Assembly: GCF_000485595.1 (NCBI RefSeq)
Contig: NW_014577450.1
Location: 42,585 to 102,028, forward strand
DNA: 59,444 nucleotides
Source of the DNA: Priapulus caudatus
Taxonomy: Eukaryota; Priapulida; Priapulimorpha; Priapulimorphida; Priapulidae
Reading direction: 5' to 3'
In this document: positions 1 to 11,800 of the stretch, in pieces
How positions within the stretch are numbered: the stretch's first letter is position 1
Layout: every line of letters starts with the position of its first letter
Program-made: the position numbers and the translations under genes
Notes under the pieces: generated by a model
Database searches by the model: none
Told to the model about the DNA's origin: nothing
Seen by the model: only the letters and a program-made list of their open reading frames with translations

Positions 1-61
<61 letters not shown>

Positions 62-290
62 TGTGTGCGTGCGTGTGACGTGTGCGCGCCCCCACGAGTG
101 TGTATTAGCTACTGTGCTTGTGTGTACATTTGAGGAAACAGCCCTGGAAAAAAGTCGCCCTGGAAAGTGGAAAAAGAGCCCTGGAAAATGAAAAAGTAGC
201 CCCCGAAATTTTGGGGGGGTTTGCAAAAAGAGCCCCGGAAAGAAAAAAATTAATTTTTTCACTGCGTCTTATACTATATATAATATATTG
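1..290. repeat. GT microsatellite and degenerate about 20-bp minisatellite upstream of KIF20B
   Basis: Positions 1-78 are (GT)n. From about 138 to 250 a degenerate unit like agagccctggaaaatgaaaa recurs four to five times. AT-rich sequence follows up to the start exon. No promoter element could be identified. Confidence 0.7.
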
Positions 291-293
291 CAG

Positions 294-563
294 ATGGCGT
301 CAGGCAAGGCCCCACTATCTCCAAATGGAGACGATGCAGACGTGTGTCTATTTGGTAGTGATGAGAATATCCCGATGAACATTGACCAGCCTTTACGGCG
401 TCACCTGGCAAGCGAATTTACAACCGTGGTTAAACCATCGGAGGAGGAAGTTGATGCACTAGATTCGACTTCTGCAAATTTGCAACCGGGTCAAGAGCAC
501 ATGAAAGTATTTCTGCGTATAAGACCCTTCACGGAAAATGAATTGAGACAAAAGGAGTCGCAG
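294..563 (+). CDS. KIF20B: KIF20B exon 1: N-terminus and first motor strand
   Basis: Ninety codons, ending in phase 0 at cag|gtatgg. The first about 69 residues are a non-conserved leader beginning [14 protein letters not shown]. The motor begins with [11 protein letters not shown] near the end. ATG at 294 was chosen because it is the first in-frame methionine of a frame leading into the motor, and in-frame codons upstream are AT-rich. The ttgcag just before the ATG could be a 3' splice site, in which case the 5' UTR begins off-window or in the repeats at 1-290. Confidence 0.88.
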
Positions 564-3500
564 GTATGGAGGCATGAGTTGAGATCGATAGAACTATTTT
601 CATTAAAATAAATCGCGATTCTTGACACTTTCAATTTCATGCACTGGATTGTTTTCGATGGTAACTGAAAATGATTGTCATTGTAATGCATATGTTTTTA
701 TGAAAAATAGGGAGTATTGATCTTATATATATGTGCATGATGTACAAATATTTTGCTAAATTTCTACCATAAATCGTCTAAATACGTCCCTGCCATGTGG
801 TTTTATTACATAGCTGATGGCTATATTGCTTTCAATTTGCAGAACATATTAAAGGTTGACAATTCAAACGTCCTATCAGTGAATGCTCCTAAGGACTCAG
901 TGACATATAAGAACTACCAACATGGAGGCGGCAGAATGACCTACAAGTTCACCTTCTCCAAAATATTCGGACCAGAATGTTCGCAGAAGACACTTTTTGA
1001 CGAGGCGATGGGAGGCATAGTGAAAGATACCGTAGATGGACAGAATTGTCTGCTGTTCACATATGGTGTAACCAATGCTGGGAAAACCTACACCATACAA
1101 GGTAAATTAAGAAATCTTCCCCCAGAGGCTAGTTACCTCTCCAGGAGGTAGATAAGGTGTTTCCCCTGCATTAATTTGACACGAATGAGGCGGGCTGCCT
1201 TGCTCATTAAATTCTCAGCCGCCACACAGAAATTTGTCCAAAACACCGCCTCGCTGACGAAAATCACGGTTCTTCGGACTTCTTCCATATAACAATGCTT
1301 ATATAATGCACCAAATTGCATAATTTGTTCAAAATTTTTTTCACCAGCACGTACGGTGCTCGCTTTGCTAGTACCTCGAAACGTGCAAACAGCAAAAAAA
1401 ACACTGAGATATGTGAAAGAAATATAGATAACCCTAACACTAATTCCATACTAGTTCATGTTTACTGTAATTTTCATGAACAATAACTAGGTAACTTCAA
1501 ATAATACAATTTAATCACAACATATATGTAATTACATTTAAAAACTCTTAGTGTACACTTCTATAGAATCACCACCTATCTATAAATAGCACTTGATGTT
1601 TTCCCAAGAATGCCAATTATGCAGTGAAACCACAGATCGAATGGACACCTGCCTGGAAAGGATACTCCCCTTGAGCAATTTCTATTTGCAAGTTTGTATG
1701 TGTGGTATGTGTCACAGTGCACATTATAGAATCATTAGGATGAGATATGTTGGCTTTTCTTTCAGGCAATCAGAGTGATGAGGGTATCCTCCCTAGGTCA
1801 CTGGATGTCATCTTCAATAGCGTCGTGGACAAGCAATACGAGTCCATGAATCTGAAGCCGAGATGTTTCCAGGATGTCGTTAGACTCAGTGAAGAACAGG
1901 AAGCGAGTGAGGCAGCGTTTAAAAGAGGAATCCTGCGAATGGCAAACAACGATGTAAGAGCACACCACTGATAGAAACCGTAATGTACAGAACAGAGGAG
2001 CGCAATAAAGCAGTGTTGTAATGTTGCAATAACACAACAGCAATAGCCAATAACCCCGTCTAATGTGGTCACGCCATCGCATCTAATCTCACTTGTGTTT
2101 GTCAGGAGCCGGAGAGTTCGGTGCTGATAGCCACATCGACACTAGGAGGCAGTCAGATGACTCTGAACAGTACCAGTGACCTATCGTCTACCAGTGCTGC
2201 CAGTCAGATGCTGGATGTGACAAAGAGCAGTGGTAGGCTAGCATCTTCTCCTGCTTCCCCAGAAATATAATTTTATATCACGCAACAACAAAGTGCATTT
2301 GTAGGAGGGTCAAAATTTGCATGACCATAGTAGCGGCATGCATGATAGATGTTGCGGGAACCAGAAGGGTGCAAGAGAGTAGCTCTAAGTGATTGCAATA
2401 AGGTGGTGCACTATCGCTCGAGGTTGCATTGTAAAATGCAGAGAAACACTGCAGCATCTAGATTGTTTATTTAATTTGTATTGGTGTGAAGAATTATCAT
2501 TGTTGACAGGAAGAGGATTATATAGCCATAATTCTATAGCTTATACTGTTATAAAACAGGCAGTAGCTAGGTATATGGAAACATTTCTAACATACATTTA
2601 TGTCAGAAAGTACAGGCTCCATGCAGTCAATTCTTGTGCGTACCACAACATTTCCATTAATTTCCCAATTATAATTGTTTAGTTAAAATCTTCATTGTCA
2701 TAACTTGTAAATATCTAAAAGCTTTTTTTGTTTCATTACACCAAACAAAAAATGCAAAATGCATCTGTGACTGTGTTGTCATCCTGTTTTTGTAGTCGTG
2801 TATAATATATATATGCTTACGATAAGAAATTTCTGTGTAGATGTGACGCAGCTGCTAGGTGAGGTTGATAGTGTTCTTGAAGAGGCCAGAGTGAGCGTGG
2901 AGACACAGGGACAGATCCGATTCTCCATCTGGGTTTCCTACACCGAGATATACAATGAACTTGTGTACGACCTCCTCGCTCCAATGGCAACCGGCATGGA
3001 CAGGAAGAGACCTTCACTCAAGCTGGCGGAGGACAAGTCTGGCAATGTTTACGTGAAAGGTAAGATATGCCTCAAGTTTGGAAACATGAGAATGGTGAGA
3101 TATGGTCCATCCATTGCAGTCTGCTTTCACTCCTATTAACGTTGGTTTATCATATTAAATCACTAACTTGACTCATTCATTTTACCCAGTATCACTATGT
3201 ACATCTTTCTATCCATTTGTACTCTTCTCGCCGTGATCACATTTTGATGAACTTATAAATGATTAATCTCATTAATATTGTTTATTTAAGTTGATGCATG
3301 TAGTTTCTTTAATAAGGCATCCATAGTGTTTTATAAAAAGTATGTGTAAATTCTTAATTTTAAATCTAAAGGTAGTTTTTTCAGTTTAGCATAGTATCAT
3401 TTGTTCGTTACAGGCCTAAAAGAAGTCAAAGTTAATAGTGCAGATGAAGCCTACAAAGTCCTGTGTATAGGGAAAAAGAACCTTCAAGTGGCAACAACGA

Positions 3501-4761
3501 AGCTGAACCATAGTTCCAGTCGAAGGTACGACATGCCACTGGTGTTGATAATTTCTACAGTGTGCCTGTGGTGTGTGTGTATGCGTTTATGTAGTATAGC
3601 CGTATGTCATTCCTAATTATCTATCTATCTATCTATCTATATTATTATAATATGTTACAGGGTGCGAAATTAACGCGAGTCCGGAGTCAAATACTCCCTG
3701 ATTTACTGTCAGACTCCCTGATTTCACATATGCAGGCGTCCGTGTGACTCCCTGAAAATTCTGTTATACTAACTGGTAGTAGTTCGTTCCAGAGCACGGT
3801 ACCGTATTTTTTCAGCAAATGTCCAAAGAAATTTTGGCAGACGTACATTGCATGAATCGCGAATCTTCAAAATAAGCACATGCATTATTGTTGTTATGCT
3901 TTAGTTTTGAACTTCAGACTGTGGACTCCCTCATTTTGCTATGGACTCCCTCTTTTTGAGCGCAGGGAGTCCAGTCCCTCGTTCAAAAGTTCATTTCTAC
4001 CCCTGATGTTAACTATGTATAGTTATATGTATTACATTTTTTCAGTCACTGCATTTTCACAGTGAAGATTCTGCGAGTTGTAGATAAGGATAGACCACAT
4101 GTCTGCAGAGTCAGCAAGTAAGTGGAAATCACAAGCTAAGCTTGTCACTGCTACACTTGTCTATATATAACAGTATGTATTGACAGTATTGTTCTTTCTT
4201 TTCATATTCGTTCAAACCGGTGATAGTTTGGTCACCTCTATTTAACGTGTTTAACTGACATTTGTTTATAAAGGGAACTGGACGTTTTGATCTGGAGTGG
4301 CAGTTAAGAAGTGAAACCACATTTGCATGGACACCTATCTATAGAGGACACTTTAGCATTGGTCTTCAGTGGCTCGGGCTTGACTGTATAATCTCAGACG
4401 TGAATACATGTTTTCTGTCAATCGTCAGCTCACGTGTGTGACTATGATTTCGTTTCCTCAGGCTGTCCTTTTGCGATCTCGCTGGTTCAGAACGATACTC
4501 AAAGACACAGAACACAGGTCAGAGATTAAAGGAGGCTACTAATATCAACACATCACTGCTAACTCTCGGTCGATGCATCCACTCACTGCGATTCAACCAG
4601 CTACACAAGTACGTACATACGAAATGCACAGAAAATCTATTTTCTTTTGCCAACCTTGGATCTTTGTCAATTAAAAAATCTGTAGTTAATGGTGAAGGCA
4701 TTTTTGATCTTTTGGTTGTGAGCGAATATAGTATTGGTTTCCTAGCTGATGTGTGTCTGTG

Positions 4762-4793
<32 letters not shown>

Positions 4794-5770
4794 TGCGTGC
4801 GAGTGAGTGTATGCATGTGTGTGTGGGTGTGTGTGTGTCTGTTTTCCAGTGCTTGTGGGTAAGTGTCTGGCAATGTATGTGAGTGTGTGTGTCTGTCAGT
4901 GCATGTAAGTGTGTGTGTGTCTGTAAATGTATACGGGTTTGTGTGCCTGTCAGTGTGTGTGGATGTCACGTACGTGTGTGTGCGTATGTGAATGTGTGGC
5001 TGGTGTGTTTTTGTTCATGCACACGAGTGTGTATACATGCTCACACATCGCATTTTGTTCAGTTCGAATGCAAATCTTATCTACGGTCGTCATCTTCCGT
5101 GTTGCAGAGATCATCCAAACATGGTTCCGTACAGAGACAGCAAGCTGACTAAGCTGTTACAGAGCTTCTTCAGTGGTAAGGGCAAGGCTTCGATGATCGT
5201 CAACGTCAGTCCGTGCGCCAGCTACTTTGATGAGACGTTACACGGCCTGAAATTCTCTGCCATTGCCAAGCAGGTGAACTCCTATTCCAGTATTCTTTTT
5301 TGTTTTTTAAAAGAAAAAACTACAATTTTTGTCTATGAATGTTTCTCGTGTGGTTAAAATGAGACCAACAGGTGAAATTTACTACGAACAGATCCTTCTC
5401 CTCGACGTTTACCATCTGTGTTCTACCGCCCTCTCTCGCAGGTCACAGTGCAGCAGGTAAAGGAACCAGAGATGAAACCTCCGAAGAGGCCGTATCGTCA
5501 TCGTTCTAGCAAGCCGGCGAAGATATCACTGATGCTTAAGGCAGCGCCGCCGCCGCGCACGCGTGAGACCCTCGCCTGGGAGGAAGCGCCCGCTGCCAAG
5601 CGCAGGCTGCAGGAAGCTGCGAAAATACCGCTGCCCGAGGATGACGACGATGACCTGGATGAGGAGGAGGAGGAGGAGGAAGAGGATAACGATGAGGAGA
5701 ATGAGGTACGACATCTCCAACTCTCCTTCAGTTTCTCTCGCTGTGTCTGTCTGTCTGTCTGTCTCTCTCT

Positions 5771-5823
<53 letters not shown>

Positions 5824-8800
5824 TCCATTCTTCCCTTCATCCCTAAATTCGTGAGAATAATTGATATCATAGTGTCTCAATCTCGCTTGCGGGATACCGT
5901 CTATACAGCACATATAATCACCGTGAAGTTAACAATATTCTCAGATAACCTTCACGTAATTTTCTCACATAAATCTTCATAATAAATCTTCATATCTCAC
6001 ATGAATTTTCTCTGCATAAATCACGGCAGCAATACTAATTGAGACTCGCGACGCGCGCGCTTGCAGGAGCTCAGGGAGCTGGTGGCGCAGCTGACGCAGC
6101 AGCTGAAGGAGGAGAAAAAGAAGCTGCTGCTGACGGAGACGCGCATTCGCGAGGAGGTGTCGAGCGAGTTTGCCGCGCAGCTCATCGACATCGAGAACCA
6201 GCGCGCGGAGGACATGCGCGAGGAGCGCCACGCAGCTGACGAGTATGCAGAGAAGAGGTGCGTGCTGTAGGTGTACGTGTGTGCGTGCGTGCTGTAGGTG
6301 CACGTGTGTGCGTGCGTGCTGTAGGTGCACGTGTGTGCGTGCGTGCTGTAGGTGCACGTGTGTGCGTGCGTGCTGTAGGTGCACGTGTGTGCGTGCGTGC
6401 GTGTTGCAGGTGTGCATGTGTGTGTACGTGTGTGCATGCGTGCGTGTATGCTGTGCGAGTGTACGTGTGTATGTGATGCGAGCGTGCGTGTGTGCGTGCT
6501 GCAGGCGTGGGTGCACGTATACACTCTACGCATATTTTCAACTGCATATTGGAAATTGTGCATTGTATGCGTGACACCAGTGAAATACATGCTGTGCTAC
6601 TCGCTGAAAATATATAATCAATTGTATTAACTGGAGAAAAATTTCCGTGGATTGTCGTCAGCTTAAATTTATGTATCGCCAGACTGGAGTTGTTCTCGCA
6701 GTCTGTGAAGAAATCCCGAAAGCGAATGAGGATCAGGGACGATGATGATGATGACACAGCACTAGGAGCGCAGCTTCAGCTTGCGAACGCTAAAGCTCAG
6801 GTATAGACATCTCAGCGGGGCCATTCCCCAACCTTGCGTCATACAGCATCACCGTGGCACCGTAACGACACAGCCGATCGGCTATATAAGTGCTTCTTAA
6901 ACTGGTGAATGGTTCACCCAAGGGTGAATGAATGAAACTTACCAAAAACATAAGTTAATTTAGTCGTGGGTGAATGAAATTTTGTGATAAAGACTCGATG
7001 GTGAATGGCACTGAGATACTTTAAGAAGCACTGGGCTATATCATTGCCGTAACTACCACGCATTAAACAACCGTATTTAACAGATGTTTTAGCGGACAGC
7101 CGTCAGGAATTTGTCTCAACCTTTGAACAAGTTCTGATAGACTATAGTGCACGTTGATTCATGCATTTTGCATATGTTGGGCACAGGAGCAGGACAGAGC
7201 GTTGGACGAGCTGCGTGAGCAGCTGAGGGAGGCATCTTCAGACATAGGCAAGCTGAAGGGGGCGCTGAAGGCATCCGCCTGCGAACGCGCAAAGACCATC
7301 GAGGAAAACTCCAAGCTCCAGTTCCGTTTGTCGGATGCAAACACCACCATCGGGCTTCTGCAGGAGAAAGAGCAAATGTATGCAAACTCAGCGATATATG
7401 TGTATGATAGATGTGAAATTGTTGTATGTATGTGCGCAATACGTGTACACGCACTAATATGTGGTCAATAAAGGTGTGAAGTTTGTGTTGATGCGAGATG
7501 TCTGTTCATAATAAGCATAAAATTACTGAATATGTTCATTATATGTGTGAAATCGGTGATATGTTTACAATTGGTATACAATTAAGGATACTACATTCAT
7601 CAAATTAAGTGTGAAATTTCATGTATTTGTTCATTATTTGTTTGAAAGTGCTGATATACGTACCGCGGGTTTAAATTGGTGTATAGATATGGGTATAAAA
7701 TTACCGATACACGTTTCTTGTAGGCGTTAACTTGCTGTTAGCACCTAATAAGTCGCTCGCGTGTCGCTTGGCTGTGACCGGTGGGATATAGTTCTGTGTT
7801 ATGGTTTCCTTCACCAGGCTTGAGGTAGCTGAGGCAACAGTGTGTGACCTGCAACAGCAGCTGATAGAGACGTCACAGCTAGTCACGGCAAACGCTAGCG
7901 CTAGCAACGAGGTGGTAAGTCGGACGATTGGCTCATTTGTTTGAAAAAATACATCACTGGCGCACCTGATAGGTCAAGAGCTCATTATTATATACCTTAG
8001 TAGATATAGATAGTAATTAAACTATATTATACCGTAATTATGAGTTCTTGATGAGACATTATTGGTATGTTATTTAACATACATGTATAATTCGGCAACT
8101 GACGTTTATAATTCTATAAGATTCAGTAGTAAATGAGTCGCGCTCAATCTGACCTGTTTTCATCGCGTGCGTCAATTTAATTTTAAGCCACAGGTATCAG
8201 TACTAATTATCTGTTGAATTCTGTATTACGATGTTATTACATCCCACCAAAAGCCCATAATACATAGTAAAATGGTATGATGTGCTCTTGATCTAATTAT
8301 TTAGAAAATACTTGTGGAGAAATATCACTTGTCGTTTTTGTTATATGTCAGTGCAAGCCGCAAGAGAAGGACAGCTTGAATTCATCTTCTGACTCCTTCC
8401 TGCACTCAGAGATTGTCAATCAGCTACAGAAGCAGCTGGAGGAAGCCAGGGACAATGTAGAGCGTCAGGTATTCATGCTGCTAAATACTGATGAATGGCT
8501 TAATGACATTCCCATGTCATGGAGATGACCCTAATTTCAGAGCAAATGCATACATAAGAGACACAGTGGCGCACCGCCGTTGTCAAATTTAACATCGCCG
8601 TTGTGAAAACGTTTTTTTCCAAAACTGGCCATTACCTCATCTGTCTAATTTTCCCTCAGAAGAAACCCTGTACCTGTATACTGCTGCCCTGGTTCCCCCC
8701 GTGGTAAATATTAATATAAAACCTAACAGTAACAAGTAACTGGAGTCTGATGTTTCTATCTTAGACGGTTCTTTTTTCCTACGTGAAGCAAATCCAGTAA

Positions 8801-11800
8801 TCTGAGGGGGTGATCGGGTTATCGGATTTGTTATTCTATATAATTATTTATATTGTAGACATTATTAGATTATAACATGTGCTAAGACCACCTCAAGCAA
8901 ATCTGTATGAATTTCTCAACCAACTGTTTACATATTCAAAGAGTGCCTTATATCACTATGTGAATCAGTCACTGCATGTAGCTCAATAATACAATCATTA
9001 TTATCATAATATGCAAACTGAAAAGTAAAATCCTGCACTACTATCCTGTCTAATTGACTTGTCTGGTGCTGCCCCTTTAGGTAATAATAATAATAAACAA
9101 CACAAATATATTATATATAAACGTGTTTTTAACAAAAACAAATATATTCTTTCAGTCTCCAGACTTGCATAAGCAAAGAGCAATTAAATTAATTAATTAA
9201 TAGCATTGATATTGGCAGATAATGAATATGTATGCTTCTCATAATCCCACCTGTAGGAAGCAGAGATAAAGGAGCTTAATGAGATGCTAGAGGAAGCTGG
9301 TGAAACCTTTGAACAGAAGGAAGAAGAGATCGGGAAACTTAAAGCTGCCCTCAGTGAGCCAGATGAAAATGTAAGATGTGGACACATGGTGGTACATGAC
9401 ATCCCTCGTACGACTCCTCACGATAATTGCTTGCCTGAACCAATCACGACAGCAACTACTAGTAAAAGTTTCAGCATTTGCTATCTTGGTTAAAAATAAT
9501 TTACTGCACCATTCTCTGCCATTGGTGATTTGACAAGTGCATTCAAACTAGCGATTGTATTCAGTTGTAATTTCGTCTTTGATCATATGTTGCACATTCA
9601 TCCAATTGTCGATCAATTGTAATCGAATAATTATATCGGGTATTAAGATAGTGTGTATGTCATTTAACGTGTAAAAGCTATAATGAGACAAATGTTTGAA
9701 AGAATTGTTTCATAATATGTTATATCATATATTGCTGAACATATTTCTAATTTTGAATGACTACATATTATGCTCCATTGTTCCTAAATATCTTCTTTTG
9801 TGTCAAATTTCTGATATATTTGTTCCCACAATCAACTAACTAATCGGTTGCTTCAAATGAGTGAATTATAGACTATAATCGATCCTCGAGCTTTGCCACT
9901 GACGCGTCACTCGGCGTGTTATCGTTTACCGGTGATGTACGTGACGTGTGCATGGTTGCCTTACAGGAGCAGGCGTTGGCAGAATTGGCTCAGCTGTCGG
10001 AGGAGAGCAAGCTCGCGTTGCAGGAAGCCAAGGAGATGCTCGGCAGTCGAAACAACTACATCCGCGAGCTGGAGGCCCAGCTACGCAGGCTGCAAGGTAG
10101 CGCCCTCTATCCCCGCCTGTCTCAGCGTTCTCCCACAGGTGGCGCCGGCGAAGAAGTCAGCAGGGCGGTGCCGCGGATAACGATCACCGGCTGCACGGAT
10201 GAGGACGGGGAATCTTCCGGGGGTGCGAGTGATAATCCGCATCTACTGTCACCTCCCAGAATGATTGATGTGTCGCCGAACTGTGGTCGCGTGGACGCAG
10301 GCCGCGATGACGATGGCGGCTCATCTCGGTTGCTTAGTAACTCCGCGTGTGAGACAGGTCCCACTAGCAGCTGGTCAAGCAGCAGTACTAGCGGTAATAC
10401 TTACGTAATGAACGCGGACCCGGGTCTGAGCAGCGACTCCGGGAGGTCGCCGCGGGATGCCTCCGCGCGCTCCCCTACCCGAGAGGAGAGCGACCTGTTA
10501 TTCGAGAATAGCATTGTCAGAGAGGTGAGTAGAATGAGCGAGGGAGGTCTGGCCGCGCGCGCCCCGAGCTCTTCCGACGGTGAGCGGACGGCGTGGACGA
10601 GCGTCCCTGTGTTCAGGATCGGACGCATCACCAAGGCGAGCTGCGCGGCGGCGGAGAGGCAGGAGCGAGACGCGAGGAAGGCTTGCCACGACGACGGCCG
10701 CCCGAGCGCAGCTTCCGCCGCGGAATGTGCGGCGCCGATAGGGGGCGCCGCGAACGATGCGCATCGCTCGGGCGAGGAGAGTCATGCGGGTGGCGAAGCG
10801 AGGCGGGTGAACGCGATGGAGGGAGCAGAGTTTACGTTCCGCATGTCGTACGAATCAGCAGCCAGCTCTGCGATCTTGCTGCAGCCACTCAGTGCCACCT
10901 CCCCCGTAGACGACGATGCGAGTAAGGCGAATCGGAGTCCGCCCACAGTGCCTGCCCGCAGCAGAAGAGCTAGAGACTATAAGAACGTGGATGACGGTCA
11001 AGCGGCCATGGCCGTGGCTGAAGGCAATACGCTGCGAGTGCGGGGCAACTCTAGCAAGACTAACGAAAATGTTTCGCCGGGGAACGATGGTGTCGCTCAA
11101 CGGGGCACGCGCAGCGGCCAACGAGAAAGAGCGTTAACATTGAGGCCCGCCATTAGAGAGGTAGGCAGTTGCCAGGCTGGTGCAGTGGAAGAGGTGGGTG
11201 AACAGTGGCAAGGGAAAGCAGTACTAGCTCAGCAAGAGCAGCAAGGGGTAGAGGTTCTCTCCGCAGATATTACAAGTCGTCCAGCCAGTCACAGAAGGCT
11301 GCGCAATAATAGGAAGCGTATGCTCAGCAGCAGCAGCAACGCGCCGGCGGATGCGGAGAAGGGCGAGAGCGGGCCGGCGGATGCGGGGAAGGTTGAGAGT
11401 GGGCCGGCGGATGCTGGGAAGGTTGAGAGCGGGTCGGCGGATGCTGAGAAGGTTGAGAGCGGGCCGGCCCGTCGCACGAGACGCCTGCGCAGCAACCGCA
11501 AACGCAAGCCGATCCCTGAGAATCAGGCGGCGCCGATCCACGCCGGGGTTACCAAAGACGCGCGCGCACACTCACCAAAGAAGCAGGGCGAACGGGGGCA
11601 GCCGAGGCGGCGGGTGCTTGCTGAGGCTTTCCACGCCTCTAGTCTGCAGTCCAGCGCCGACGCGGCAGGAGGCAAGGTCAACGTGCTGGCGGGGGCCGAG
11701 CGGGACGGTTGCCGCGGCAACAACGTGGTCAAGGGCCGCGCCCAGGGAGGCAGCGCCGTGGTCGCGTCACCTCTGCCCTGCATGGACGCGACGCTGGAGA

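Larger units (their letters stand above)
7378..9966 (+). other. AT-rich introns 13-16 of KIF20B
   Basis: The introns between the four short exons in this stretch are plain AT-rich sequence. I see no repeat array, second gene or RNA gene. Confidence 0.5.
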
